The notes below the pieces were generated by a model, which saw only the letters and a list, made by a program, of their open reading frames with translations, searched no databases and was not told the DNA's origin. A DNA stretch of 35,982 nt from JAVBMO01 sp031552355 (lineage in GTDB: Bacteria > Bacteroidota > Bacteroidia > Bacteroidales > P3), in the NCBI GenBank assembly GCA_031552355.1, contig JAVBMO010000064.1:1-35982 (forward strand), written 5' to 3'. This document shows positions 1-8,987 of the stretch, in pieces. Both the position numbers and the translations under genes were made by a program. The number at the start of each line of letters is the position of its first letter. The stretch's first letter is position 1.

Positions 1-157
1 TACGTTATTTTCTGATTTAACCAAGAAAGTAACCATGCAAAACCTATTCCACGATGGCGGCTATTCCAATATGGGAATGAGTCTGAAAGCCATGCAAATT
101 TACAACGAAGGTTTGGATTACCAAGATGTGAAGCCCAGAAAGAAGAAATGTGAATAA
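1..157 (+). CDS. 3' end of an unidentified gene (51 codons visible)
   Basis: The reading frame is open from base 2 to the TAA at 155-157 and gives a 51-residue C-terminal tail ending in a basic stretch (KPRKKKCE). The 5' part lies outside the window. The frame looks genuine because it is uninterrupted, has ordinary codon use and is followed 64 bases later by a near-perfect intrinsic terminator on the same strand. I do not recognise the family from this fragment and assign no function. Confidence 0.55.
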   Translation, partial: TLFSDLTKKVTMQNLFHDGGYSNMGMSLKAMQIYNEGLDYQDVKPRKKKCE

Positions 158-221
158 AGTATAAATGCAAAAAAAAGTTAGTAATAATACGCTTTAACCT
201 TTGTTATTATTGGTGTTTCTG

Positions 222-256
222 AAAGTTTATTGAAATTCGTTTCAATAAACTTTTTT
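222..256 (+). terminator. Intrinsic terminator with UUCG tetraloop
   Basis: A perfect 14-bp stem (222-235 pairing with 240-253) closes a TTCG loop at 236-239 and continues into a run of T. It ends the transcript of the gene finishing at 157. The leftward flippase gene ends at 449, so the stem may also stop transcription from that side. The rest of 158-448 shows no recognisable feature. Confidence 0.85.
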
Positions 257-448
257 GTTGTAAATTTCCCTGAGTTTTGCGAAACATATACTATGTAAGG
301 TGATTGTGATTTAAGAATTTATCAAATTAGAGGTAATGATGAAAAAAAGGAATAGGTAAGATTTATTGATAAACAAATTTTATATAAATCGTTGAATCAT
401 GTTTGAAACAATAATTCAAAAACTTAAAATATATCAAAGCAACTATAA

Positions 449-1948
449 TTATTTTGTTTTTTTAATTTTATGTTTTATTCTTTCTTTCACAACATTAACA
501 GTGTTTGTAAAATCTTGAGAGATTTTTAGTTGTATAATAATAAGAAAGAATATAGAAGCAAATAAAATGCTTCTTATTGCAACATCAAAATATGCATTAC
601 TAATGGCTGGTATAAAATGATTTATGCAAAATAAAAATAATAACAATCCAATTATTTTTAAAATCTCCGGTGTAAAAGGATGTATTCCTATTTTCTTTTT
701 TATAAAGATTAGCATACATGTATCATAAATAATTAGTGCGCAAATAGAGGCTATTGCTGCACCGGAAATACCTAACGGAGGAATGAGCAACTGATTTCCT
801 AAAACAGTAAGACCAGCCAAGAAAAATGTAAAAAACAATGTGTAATAATAGTATTTAGAAATAGATAGGATGGAATTTCCAAATCCACATGTGCTGTCAA
901 TAACTTTTGATAAACCTATAAAAAAGACAACCCATTTACCGGCAATATAATCTTCACCATTTGGAATAATGGCAAAAATATTGTCAATATTAATCCAAAT
1001 AAGAAAAAAGATAAAACTACCGACAATAAATTGATTTAGAGCAATTTTTTTGTACAGATCATTGATTTTTCCAATTTCTTTTTTCTTGAAATATTCAGCT
1101 GCAATAGGGGTAGAAATACCGAATAGAGACCGTGCCGGCATTTCAACAATGGCGGCCATAAAGTAAGCAACTGTATAGATCCCTGTTGCAGATAAGCCTA
1201 TCATGCCACTGACCATAAAAATATCTATTTTTAAAACAATGCTTCCTCCTATGCTGGCAAGAATCATATAAAGGGTAAAATATAAAATATTCTTTTTGAC
1301 AGGTTTACGAATAGTCGTTTTTGAACTAAATGAGATATTTCCAATATATGCTACATACAATAAATTTATTAATGCAGCTATAGCAAAAATGGCGACATAG
1401 GATATTACTAACCAGTTTAAATTTATGATGTCAAAAGCATAGAGCAAATAGGCTACAACAGTAAGAATCCGAACGAGGATTTCACGAACAAATTTTGGGA
1501 CAACAATTCGTAAAAGAATATTAGAATAGGTTTCAAAAACTGCTTGGTAAATCATGAAAAATGCCAAAGGAAAAATCCAATAAAAATAATGAACAAATTC
1601 TTGTGCATTTTCCGAATAGTAACTTTGTATCGGTTGTCGAAAAATAATTGCAAAGGTTGATATGAGAAAGAATCCTATTAAAGGCAGTAAAATCAGATAA
1701 AAAAAGAAACCATTATGTTTATTTTCATTGTTTCGAAAATAAGGGAAATATTTAACGGCAGAGAATGAAGTACCAAATTGACCAATAGAGCAAAGTAATA
1801 ATCCTGCCTCCGTAAGCATTCGAATTAATCCGAAATCTTCTTGGTTCAAATATTTGGTAACAATAAACAATGTTGTCAGAAAGCCGATAAAAGCTCCAAC
1901 ATAATTAACAATAGTTCCTTTAATGCTTTGGCGGATAATAACTCCCAT
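449..1948 (-). CDS. Oligosaccharide/polysaccharide flippase (Wzx/MATE-like)
   Basis: This 499-aa protein is almost entirely hydrophobic, with about 12-14 predicted membrane spans separated by short charged loops. The N-terminus (MGVIIRQSIKGTIVNYVGAF, then TKYLNQEDFGLIRML about 30 residues in) is typical of the polysaccharide biosynthesis/MATE-like exporters that flip lipid-linked sugar units across the inner membrane. Known family members act in O-antigen, capsule or exopolysaccharide export; the substrate cannot be read from sequence. No glycosyltransferase cluster surrounds it, which is somewhat unusual for a Wzx. It lies 53 bp downstream of the PlsC-like gene on the same strand, so the two are probably co-transcribed and both concern the envelope. 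Confidence 0.85.
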   Translation of the reverse strand: MGVIIRQSIKGTIVNYVGAFIGFLTTLFIVTKYLNQEDFGLIRMLTEAGLLLCSIGQFGTSFSAVKYFPYFRNNENKHNGFFFYLILLPLIGFFLISTFAIIFRQPIQSYYSENAQEFVHYFYWIFPLAFFMIYQAVFETYSNILLRIVVPKFVREILVRILTVVAYLLYAFDIINLNWLVISYVAIFAIAALINLLYVAYIGNISFSSKTTIRKPVKKNILYFTLYMILASIGGSIVLKIDIFMVSGMIGLSATGIYTVAYFMAAIVEMPARSLFGISTPIAAEYFKKKEIGKINDLYKKIALNQFIVGSFIFFLIWINIDNIFAIIPNGEDYIAGKWVVFFIGLSKVIDSTCGFGNSILSISKYYYYTLFFTFFLAGLTVLGNQLLIPPLGISGAAIASICALIIYDTCMLIFIKKKIGIHPFTPEILKIIGLLLFLFCINHFIPAISNAYFDVAIRSILFASIFFLIIIQLKISQDFTNTVNVVKERIKHKIKKTK

Positions 1949-2001
1949 ATAAAATTAAATTTGAATGCAATGGTAATAACGAGAAATTAAATTTTATTGT
2001 A

Positions 2002-2553
2002 TTACGAAATCTCTTTACAATAATTTTCAGGGAATTTGGCGCCTTTGTCGGCAAAAAACTTGCGAATAACTGCAACATCCTTTTCATAGTCGCCGGAAGG
2101 GTAGACGATAGGACCAACGCCACCTTCTTTTCTTTTGTAATCGACAAAAGCCAAAACAATGGGCACATTGGCAGCTAAGGCGATTTCGTAAAAACCACGT
2201 TTGAAACGGCGGGTGTATTTACGAGTGCCTTCGGGAGTGACCACGACGGTTAATTTTTTATTTTTTTCAAATTCGTTTACCACTGCCTGCACAAGATTAT
2301 TCTTTTTACCCCTATCCACAGGAATACCGCCCAACTTTTTCATCAAAGTACCAAAAGGTGGCTTGAAAAATTCTTTTTTGATGATAAATCGAGCATTCAA
2401 TTGTAAAATCCAGAGTCCTAAGCGCCCCCAAACAAAATCCCAAATCGAAGTATGAGGCGCCACAATCATTACACATTTATCCATTTCTTTGGTGGCGTGT
2501 CCAATAAATTTCCATCCGCAAATTTTATAAATAAACAGAGATAAATGTTTCAT
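2002..2553 (-). CDS. PlsC-like 1-acyl-glycerol-3-phosphate acyltransferase family protein
   Basis: This 183-aa protein carries the acyltransferase signature HX4D (His34 and Asp39 in HTSIWD) and the glycerophosphate-binding EGTR motif at residues 108-111. In this family the His/Asp pair catalyses acyl transfer from acyl-ACP or acyl-CoA to a lysophospholipid or another hydroxyl acceptor at the inner membrane. It is shorter than canonical PlsC (about 240 aa) and lacks a clear N-terminal membrane helix, matching the short form common in Bacteroidota. The acceptor is therefore uncertain; it could be lysophosphatidate or an aminolipid. It precedes the flippase gene in the same orientation. Confidence 0.85.
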   Translation of the reverse strand: MKHLSLFIYKICGWKFIGHATKEMDKCVMIVAPHTSIWDFVWGRLGLWILQLNARFIIKKEFFKPPFGTLMKKLGGIPVDRGKKNNLVQAVVNEFEKNKKLTVVVTPEGTRKYTRRFKRGFYEIALAANVPIVLAFVDYKRKEGGVGPIVYPSGDYEKDVAVIRKFFADKGAKFPENYCKEIS

Positions 2554-2583
2554 TAATAATAAGTAATTGATGGTGTGTAATTT

Positions 2584-2618
2584 AAAACCTCACAAGTTTC
2601 AGGAATTTGTGAGGTTTT
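2584..2618. terminator. Bidirectional hairpin terminator downstream of serS
   Basis: A 12-bp perfect stem (2584-2595 with 2607-2618, arms AAAACCTCACAA and TTGTGAGGTTTT) is flanked by A and T runs, so it can terminate in either direction. On the minus strand it separates serS from the acyltransferase-flippase pair. Confidence 0.75.
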
Positions 2619-2668
2619 TATTCTATTTTAATATTTTGTATGTTTTTCAATTAATTCAAAGTTTAGAA

Positions 2669-3943
2669 CTATGCAATCACAGAAAACCCTGTAAATGGTA
2701 CTAAAACTTCGGGAACTTTAATACCTGTAGGTGTTTGGTTGTTTTCCAACAAAGCAGCCATAATTCTTGGCAAAGCCAAGGCGCTTCCGTTTAAAGTATG
2801 TGCCAATTGGGTTTTACCTTCAGAATTTTTGAAACGCAATTTCATGCGGTTGCTTTGGAATGTTTCGAAATTGGAAACAGAACTTACTTCGAGCCAACGT
2901 TGTTGTGCTGCCGAAAATACTTCAAAATCGTAGGTAAGGGCAGAGGTGAAACTCATGTCGCCACCACAAAGGCGTAAAATACGGAATGGAAGTCCAAGTT
3001 TGCGAAGCAAATTTGCCACATGATCTTTCATCTTTTCCAATTGCTCATACGATTTATTCGGATGTTCGATTACCACAATTTCCACTTTGTCGAACTGATG
3101 CAGGCGGTTCAATCCTCGGACATCTTTCCCGTAAGAACCGGCCTCGCGGCGGAAACATTGTGAGTAGGCAACGTTTTTCTTCGGAAAATCTTTTTCCTGC
3201 AAAATAACATCTCGGTAAAGGTTGGTAACGGGCACTTCGGCCGTGGGTATCATATAGAAACCATCCAAAGGGATTTGGTACATTTGTCCTTCTTTGTCGG
3301 GCAATTGTCCGGTGCCCATACCGGAAGCTTCGTTAATCATCAGTGGGGGTTGAATTTCTTCGAAACCTTCGGCAATAGCGGAATTGATGAAAAAGTTGAT
3401 TAAAGCGCGTTGCATGGCAGCGCCTTTATTTCTGTAAACCGGAAAACCGGCTCCGGTAATTTTTACACCCAATTCAAAATCAATAATATTGTATTTGGAG
3501 CAAAGCTCCCAGTGTGGTACTGCTTTCTCGTGTAAAGCAGGAATTCCACCTTCTTGATAGGTTATTTCGTTGTCTTCGGCAGATTTTCCTTTGGGAACCG
3601 AACTATGCGGGAGATTCGGAATGGTCAGCAATAAATCATTTTGTTCCTGCTCTAAACGGTTTAGTTCTTCGGTAAGTTCTTTTTCCGTATTTTTCAATGC
3701 AGCCGTTTTTTCTTTCAGCACATTGGCTTCGTCTTGCTTGTTTTCTTTCAGCAATTTCCCTATTTCTTTGGCCAAATGATTAGCTTCTGCTTTGCAGTTG
3801 TCTAATTTATTTTGTGCCTCACGGCGAAGGCCATCGAGCATTAGAAGTTTTTCAACAGTTTCTTTAGCTGAATGAAAGTTTTTAACAGAAAGTCTTTCAA
3901 TGACTTCTTCTGCATTTTGACGGATAACCGATAATTGTAACAT
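2669..3943 (-). CDS. serS: Serine--tRNA ligase
   Basis: This 424-aa protein has the full class II seryl-tRNA synthetase layout. Residues about 1-110 form the N-terminal antiparallel coiled-coil arm that grips the long variable arm of tRNA-Ser. The catalytic domain follows, with TAEVPVTNLYRD, motif 2 (CFRREAGSYGKDVRGLNRLHQF), SSVSNFETFQSNRM and motif 3 (TLNGSALALPRIMAALLENNQ). It charges tRNA-Ser, and tRNA-Sec where present, with serine. Length and motifs are normal. It is divergent from the methyltransferase gene; a candidate -7 box (TAACTTTG on the minus strand, 4025-4032) lies about 80 bp upstream of the start. Confidence 0.98.
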   Translation of the reverse strand: MLQLSVIRQNAEEVIERLSVKNFHSAKETVEKLLMLDGLRREAQNKLDNCKAEANHLAKEIGKLLKENKQDEANVLKEKTAALKNTEKELTEELNRLEQEQNDLLLTIPNLPHSSVPKGKSAEDNEITYQEGGIPALHEKAVPHWELCSKYNIIDFELGVKITGAGFPVYRNKGAAMQRALINFFINSAIAEGFEEIQPPLMINEASGMGTGQLPDKEGQMYQIPLDGFYMIPTAEVPVTNLYRDVILQEKDFPKKNVAYSQCFRREAGSYGKDVRGLNRLHQFDKVEIVVIEHPNKSYEQLEKMKDHVANLLRKLGLPFRILRLCGGDMSFTSALTYDFEVFSAAQQRWLEVSSVSNFETFQSNRMKLRFKNSEGKTQLAHTLNGSALALPRIMAALLENNQTPTGIKVPEVLVPFTGFSVIA

Positions 3944-4024
3944 AATGATTAAGAGATTTATATTTTAGTTTTTTCCTCCTTCTCAGAGGGAGTATTATTT
4001 GTGAAATTATTTTTAAAAACATGG

Positions 4025-4051
4025 CAAAGTTACTTCTTTTTGATAACTTTG
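4025..4051. promoter_or_regulatory. Divergent -7 promoter boxes between serS and the methyltransferase
   Basis: CAAAGTTA at 4025-4032 and TAACTTTG at 4044-4051 are exact inverted copies 11 bp apart. Each matches the Bacteroidota -7 consensus TAnnTTTG, one facing left (serS) and one facing right (methyltransferase). Clear -33 TTTG boxes are not visible at the usual spacing. Confidence 0.5.
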
Positions 4052-4072
4052 AAAAATGAAAAATATGTCAAA

Positions 4073-5260
4073 GTGAAAGAAATTAGCCCCAATACCTTGC
4101 TTTTTATCGACCGGCACACCCAAGAGGATGTAAAAACATTGGCTTTGCAACGCAAAAAATACCCCGATGTGGATTTCGATTTTGCTTTGCAACAAATTGA
4201 TGGAAAGCGTAAAGCAAAAGATAAATTTCCTTTTTTGGTAGATTATTCCGGCTTTTGGTATCCTAAAATGTTGTCGGTGGAACAGGCTTCGTCGGAATTG
4301 ACCGCAAAATACAAAGCAGAATTGCTTTCAGGGGAAAAAGTAGCGGATATTACCGGCGGCATGGGTATTGACGATTTTTTTATTTCTCAAATGGCGGATT
4401 CGGTTTCTTATGTGGAACAAAATCACGATTTGGCTGAATTAACCGAACATAACCGCCAGGTTTTGCAAAGAACCAATATGAAAGTTTTTTGTGACGACGG
4501 AATCCGGTTCCTGGAAAATCAAAATACAACTTTCGATTACATTTATTTAGACCCGGCAAGGCGCAATCACCAACAAAAGGTTTTCTTTTTGCAGGATTGC
4601 GAACCGAATATTTTGGAGCATTTGGATTTTTTGTTTTCCAAGACTTCGAAAATCCTGCTAAAGGCTTCGCCTATGCTCGATATTTCCAAGGCGGTTTTGG
4701 ATTTAAAAATAGTTAAAGAAGTGCATGTGGTGGGAGTGAAAAACGAATGCAAAGAGCTTTTGTTTTGTTTGTCGAAAGAAAATAGCGGTAAGGAATTGTT
4801 TTTTAAATGTGTGAATTTATTTCCCGACAAAAGGCCGGAAGTTTTTTCATTCATGCCGTCGGAAGAAACTACAGCTCAAGTTTCGTTTTCTGATTGTGTG
4901 AAAAAATATGTCTATGAACCCAATGTTTGTTTGCTGAAAGCCGGAGCGTTTAAAATTTTGGCGCAAAGGTTTTCATTGCAAAAATTTTCCGTCAGTTCGC
5001 ATTTCTACACTTCAGATGAATTGATTGCCGATTTTCCCGGACGAATTTTTCAGGTTCAGGCCGAATTTTCTTTAAACAAAGAATCTGTAAAAACTTTTTT
5101 TCCGGAAAAAAGAGCCAATATAATTGTCCGTAATTTTCCCATGACAGCCAATGAAGTGGCAAAGAAATTCGCATTGGAAAGCCATGAAAAAATCTATTTA
5201 TTATTAGGCAGCTTGCAGAATGGGAAAAAAGTGGCATTAAAGGTGGAACGTTTGCAATAA
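4073..5260 (+). CDS. Class I SAM-dependent methyltransferase with THUMP-like C-terminal domain
   Basis: The frame stays open from a GTG at 4001, but I prefer the GTG at 4073 (395 aa). It lies downstream of the -7 box at 4044-4051 and gives an N-terminus (KEISPNTLLFIDRHTQEDVKTL) of the length I expect for this Bacteroidota family. The Rossmann fold shows the SAM-binding loop DITGGMGIDD and a YLDPARR motif, the DPxR form seen in RNA methyltransferase relatives. The last 70 or so residues match the THUMP-like domain that ends these proteins. A nucleic-acid, probably RNA, methylation role is inferred from the fold; the target is unknown. Confidence 0.85.
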   Translation: MKEISPNTLLFIDRHTQEDVKTLALQRKKYPDVDFDFALQQIDGKRKAKDKFPFLVDYSGFWYPKMLSVEQASSELTAKYKAELLSGEKVADITGGMGIDDFFISQMADSVSYVEQNHDLAELTEHNRQVLQRTNMKVFCDDGIRFLENQNTTFDYIYLDPARRNHQQKVFFLQDCEPNILEHLDFLFSKTSKILLKASPMLDISKAVLDLKIVKEVHVVGVKNECKELLFCLSKENSGKELFFKCVNLFPDKRPEVFSFMPSEETTAQVSFSDCVKKYVYEPNVCLLKAGAFKILAQRFSLQKFSVSSHFYTSDELIADFPGRIFQVQAEFSLNKESVKTFFPEKRANIIVRNFPMTANEVAKKFALESHEKIYLLLGSLQNGKKVALKVERLQ

Positions 5261-5376
5261 AGGGGAAGTTTTTCTTTGCCATGAAAAAATTTTATTACCA
5301 CTCTTACAACAAAGGAGAGGCTATATTGTTATAGTGTAGTTGTTGAAAAGGAATGTTATAATATCTAAACCCACTT

Positions 5377-7131
5377 ATGCAAGCAAAACCTACTCTTAAC
5401 AAACAGGAGCTTGAAAAATATTCTTCTGCTTTTACACTTTCCGATATGGAGGTGTTTGTCTTTCCCGAATTGTTCTATTCATTAGTTTTGGCCAATATCA
5501 TGTCGCCCATTGTTTGGGAGTGGAGCAAAGATTCGTGGTTTAAAAATATTGAAAAAAAATCCTTTACCTACAAAGTAAACCGTATTAAGCAGTTTATTAT
5601 GGACAGGACGGTCTTTAACCTTGACTTGGACACATGGGGTTTGACCACCAAAGAACAGGAAAAGAACCGTTTTAAGGATTTTGTGGATATGAAAACCTTG
5701 TCGCAATCGAATGCCCTGTTTGGTTACGAAGGTGACAAGTATTATTTTAGTATTGACATTCGCAGGCATTTTGGGCTCGATAAATATTCAGATGAAATCA
5801 TTCCTTACTGGAAAACAGAAACCGCCGAAGCCATGACGGCTTTTGCGCTAAAACCCGAACACAATGGATTGGCGGCAGGGGAGTGTGTCTCGTTTTCGGC
5901 TTTGTATGCTGCGGCCATGTTTGTGATAGGCAAAATTCCATTGGGAAAAATCTATTTGATGGCAACGCCTTTGCATTCACAAAATTTTATTGCAGAAAAG
6001 GAAGGCCTGATGACAAACAATCGCCGTATTGTGACCAAAAAAATGTGGTTCAATGGTACGGAACTTTCAGCAAAAGCCCGACGTGCGTTGGAAAATGAAA
6101 AGGTAACCATCGTTTCGCATATTACCGGATACATTCATACTTTATACAAAGAGGCAAGCATTTCTGAGGAGGCTTACAAAAATTTTTCGGAGTCTTTGCA
6201 AAATTTCCTGAAAGCGGATTTCAATTTCGAAATCTTTGTCAATTTCTTGAAAACTCAACCGGAGATTTGTCCATGTTTTGAATATCGTTTGCAAGCTTTG
6301 GGAAAGATTTTTTATATCGATATGCCGACGATTTTCCGCTATGAACAATCGTCGAAAAATACCTTTGCCAACGAAAGCCGCAATGCTTTGCTCGAAGAAA
6401 TGGATCCACACGATTTCAGCCTTTCGCCAAACCCCAAAGCGCTTTTGTTGAACGATATTGAAGACTTTTTGAAAGAATATCCGGACATTACCATTGATGA
6501 ATTGCAGAAATTGTTTTTCGACAAAAATATCAAAGGCGGATGTTTCAAGATGGAACATTTTTTTGACGATTTACGGAAGTTTGCCTGCATACATCCTCAA
6601 CTGCCCAAAGCAGCTAAAAAGAAGTTTGTTCCTAAGGAACCTTTGCAGATTTCGGCAGAGTGGTCAAGGAAAGACCTAATAGAATACCTGCACGGAATGC
6701 GTAAGAAAAGCGAAATGGCCGAATATGCCTTTTATGCTTACCGCAAGATGGACGAAATTTTGTGGGAACCTTTTGTAAAAGCTGCCGTAGAAAGAAATCC
6801 CGTGGCCTTGCAGGGTTTGGGAAATCAAAACCTTGAAGACGCTTTTCTTGTTTTGCAGAAAATGGGAAAAGATTCCATTTATCAAGAGGCTTATCGCCTG
6901 GCTCAGCCCGACGAAGTATGGAATTTTAGTACCGGAGACGGCCTCGAAAAAGCTTTTGTATTGCTGAATTACGCTTTTCATAACAATCCTACCAAGGAAA
7001 AATGCGAACTTTTGGCAAAAGCCGGCAAAGCAACACTTATTTTTGGCAAAAAAACATTTACCTTTGAATCTTCAAAAAATCTGAAAAAACATTTTGTTTT
7101 AGAAGCAAATGGCGAATATTCAGAACAATAA
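5377..7131 (+). CDS. Conserved hypothetical protein with transglutaminase-like Cys/His signature
   Basis: I do not recognise a named family for this 584-aa protein. The segment at residues 165-205 has the layout of a transglutaminase-like/papain-fold core: Cys170 in AAGECVSFSALYAAAMF (nucleophile before a hydrophobic helix) and His200 in MATPLHSQNF. A third catalytic residue is not obvious. No signal peptide or membrane span is apparent, so it is probably cytoplasmic. The C-terminal half is helical and charged with no clear motif. The next gene (DUF2027-Smr) begins 43 bp downstream on the same strand and may share its transcript. The enzymatic role is inferred from the motif only; it could be a non-catalytic member of the fold. 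Confidence 0.7.
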   Translation: MQAKPTLNKQELEKYSSAFTLSDMEVFVFPELFYSLVLANIMSPIVWEWSKDSWFKNIEKKSFTYKVNRIKQFIMDRTVFNLDLDTWGLTTKEQEKNRFKDFVDMKTLSQSNALFGYEGDKYYFSIDIRRHFGLDKYSDEIIPYWKTETAEAMTAFALKPEHNGLAAGECVSFSALYAAAMFVIGKIPLGKIYLMATPLHSQNFIAEKEGLMTNNRRIVTKKMWFNGTELSAKARRALENEKVTIVSHITGYIHTLYKEASISEEAYKNFSESLQNFLKADFNFEIFVNFLKTQPEICPCFEYRLQALGKIFYIDMPTIFRYEQSSKNTFANESRNALLEEMDPHDFSLSPNPKALLLNDIEDFLKEYPDITIDELQKLFFDKNIKGGCFKMEHFFDDLRKFACIHPQLPKAAKKKFVPKEPLQISAEWSRKDLIEYLHGMRKKSEMAEYAFYAYRKMDEILWEPFVKAAVERNPVALQGLGNQNLEDAFLVLQKMGKDSIYQEAYRLAQPDEVWNFSTGDGLEKAFVLLNYAFHNNPTKEKCELLAKAGKATLIFGKKTFTFESSKNLKKHFVLEANGEYSEQ

Positions 7132-7174
7132 AAATAATGCCATTCCTAATTGATAATTCTTAATTCCTAATTGT

Positions 7175-8278
7175 ATGAAGTTGAACATAGGCGACAAAGT
7201 TAAATTTTTGAACCAAAGTGGGGGAGGGGTTGTAACCAAAATAGTGTCTTCGCAAATGGTATGCGTAACCGATAATGATGGTTTTGAAATCCCTACATTG
7301 GTAAATGAATTGGTAAAGATAGACGCAGAAATAAAATCGGCAAAAATGTTTCATAACGAAGCCGATTTTCCAAAGGAGGAAACTCTGCAAAAGATTTCGG
7401 AACAATTGGAAGAAGAAACGTCTGAATTTGAAACCATCACACCCTTGCGAAAAGCCTTTAACAACCCGATGAAAGAGGGTGTTTACTTGGCTTTTGTCCC
7501 TCATGAACAGCGCTGGCTATTGACAGGAAATGTTGATATTTATCTTTTGAATTTTACAAAATACGATTTGATTTTCAGCCTTTTTTTGTCTGATATAGAA
7601 ACGGAGAATTTTATTGGGCAGGATTATAGTTCTATTCCTAAACATTCCAAAATATTTTTAGAAACCATTGGTAGGGATGGAATTCCACAATGGAGCAAGG
7701 GTGTTGTGCAGGCGCTTTTTCATACCAATGAAGACAGCCGTGTTTTAAATCCTTTGAATGTGGATTTTAAAATCAATGGTATGCGTTTCTTGAAAGAAGA
7801 AAGCTATAAAATGGTTCCTGTGCTGGGTGAAAAGGCTTTGGTGGTTAATTTGGGTGAAATTTCCACAATGGGAGATTTCTTAAAATCCTCGTCTGCAAAG
7901 GAAAAAGACAAAGCAGGAACGCAAGGTAAAAGTTCCCTTTTAAAAGAAGAATTTTCTGACCGCCAATTGATAGGGAAAAACCATGCAGAAATAGATTTGC
8001 ATATAGATGAACTGGCTGACGATACAGCCTCTTTAAGCCCTGAAGAAATGTTGAAAATTCAGCTCCGCCATTTCGAAAAAGCTTTAGATGCAGCTATAGA
8101 AAATCATTTGGAAAAAATTACATTTATCCACGGTGTAGGTTCCGGAAAGTTGAAATCAGAAATAGCAGGCATCTTAAAACAGTATGAGGGGCTTCACTGG
8201 TTCGATGCTCCTATGTCTAAATATGGTGTGGGTGCTACCGAGGTTTTAATTGGGCAAAATCCGGTTAAAAACATCTGA
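7175..8278 (+). CDS. DUF2027 and Smr domain-containing protein
   Basis: This 367-aa protein opens with MKLNIGDKVKFLNQSGGGVV, a small beta-barrel-like start typical of the Bacteroidota DUF2027 family, and ends with an Smr domain. The Smr part shows the DLHI motif near residue 275 and the HGVGSGKLK motif near residue 318; in characterised Smr proteins these belong to a nucleic-acid nicking or cleaving site (MutS2 C-terminus, SmrA/SmrB endonucleases that cut mRNA at collided ribosomes). The middle domain (about 95-230) is a beta-rich region of unknown function. A nucleic-acid or ribosome-linked role is an inference from the Smr domain. It follows the 584-aa gene closely. Confidence 0.85.
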   Translation: MKLNIGDKVKFLNQSGGGVVTKIVSSQMVCVTDNDGFEIPTLVNELVKIDAEIKSAKMFHNEADFPKEETLQKISEQLEEETSEFETITPLRKAFNNPMKEGVYLAFVPHEQRWLLTGNVDIYLLNFTKYDLIFSLFLSDIETENFIGQDYSSIPKHSKIFLETIGRDGIPQWSKGVVQALFHTNEDSRVLNPLNVDFKINGMRFLKEESYKMVPVLGEKALVVNLGEISTMGDFLKSSSAKEKDKAGTQGKSSLLKEEFSDRQLIGKNHAEIDLHIDELADDTASLSPEEMLKIQLRHFEKALDAAIENHLEKITFIHGVGSGKLKSEIAGILKQYEGLHWFDAPMSKYGVGATEVLIGQNPVKNI

Positions 8279-8391
8279 AATCTGAGCGAATTTGTAAATT
8301 AACTTTGTGTTGATGATAATTTTTGAAGATATTTGAAGTTTATTTTATCGAAGAAATAAATGAAAATAAATCCGCACAAAGAATTATAATG

Positions 8392-8399
8392 TATATTTG
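8392..8399 (+). promoter_or_regulatory. Candidate -7 box upstream of the 151-aa protein gene
   Basis: TATATTTG matches the Bacteroidota TAnnTTTG -7 element 39 bp before the start codon at 8438. A second match, TAACTTTG at 8300-8307, could drive a longer leader. No convincing -33 element is seen for either. Confidence 0.35.
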
Positions 8400-8437
8400 C
8401 GTAACAAATAAAAATGCAAACCACATAAAGCCGAATT

Positions 8438-8893
8438 ATGAAAATACGTTTTTTCTATACTCCCAAGCCAAGACAGTTTACTTACCGTCCCATTTACTAT
8501 GATTCAAAGAAAGAAGCTTTTGAAAAACTGAAAAAAGAATATGAAACTTCAACTCAGAATGTTTCTGAGGATGATAAAAAACTTTTGGAATATTACGAAA
8601 AACGAATAACTGAGTTGGAATCAGAACGCCAAACAAAGAAAAAACAATCTTTTTGGAGTCGGAAAAAAATCAGAAAGTTTAATTATCAACCACGATTTCA
8701 AAACTCAACCACAGAACAAACTATTACCGAAGTTTCTGTACCAACGCAAAAAGAAGTTTCGTATAAAGAACCTTTGAAAATGCGGCGTTCACTCTATTAT
8801 GAAGACAGGACTTTTGTGAATGCTATAAAATCTTCCAGAATACTTATCTATTTAATAATAGCCATTCTTCTGTGTATTTGGATTTTCGCTTGA
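8438..8893 (+). CDS. Small C-terminally anchored membrane protein, unknown function
   Basis: This 151-aa, lysine-rich protein has a single hydrophobic helix at the very end (ILIYLIIAILLCIWIFA). It therefore looks tail-anchored, with the charged part in the cytoplasm. The N-terminus contains a repeated sort of motif (RQFTYRPIYYDSKKEAFEKLKKEYE near residue 13 and RKFNYQPRF near residue 78), suggesting an internal duplication, with a short coiled coil between. I recall similar short proteins in other Bacteroidales but no experimentally supported function. It stands alone between the Smr gene and ychF. Confidence 0.75.
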   Translation: MKIRFFYTPKPRQFTYRPIYYDSKKEAFEKLKKEYETSTQNVSEDDKKLLEYYEKRITELESERQTKKKQSFWSRKKIRKFNYQPRFQNSTTEQTITEVSVPTQKEVSYKEPLKMRRSLYYEDRTFVNAIKSSRILIYLIIAILLCIWIFA

Positions 8894-8944
8894 AAATAAA
8901 CAGGAAAGTTCAAAGCCTCTGCGCTGCTGCATTAAAAAAATAAG

Positions 8945-8952
8945 TACCTTTG
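8945..8952 (+). promoter_or_regulatory. Candidate -7 box for ychF
   Basis: TACCTTTG fits TAnnTTTG and lies 35 bp upstream of the ychF start codon, a normal leader length for this phylum. The -33 region is not distinctive. Confidence 0.4.
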
Positions 8953-8987
8953 CACACTTTATCAACCAAAGAAAAATAGTATAAATA

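Noticed and set aside
4001..4072. N-terminal extension of the methyltransferase from the GTG at 4001
   Set aside because: It would place the start upstream of both divergent -7 boxes and adds a hydrophobic segment not expected in this cytoplasmic family; the GTG at 4073 fits better.
6142..6558. 138-codon minus-strand frame inside the 584-aa gene
   Set aside because: It is a shadow of the plus-strand gene with no domain of its own.
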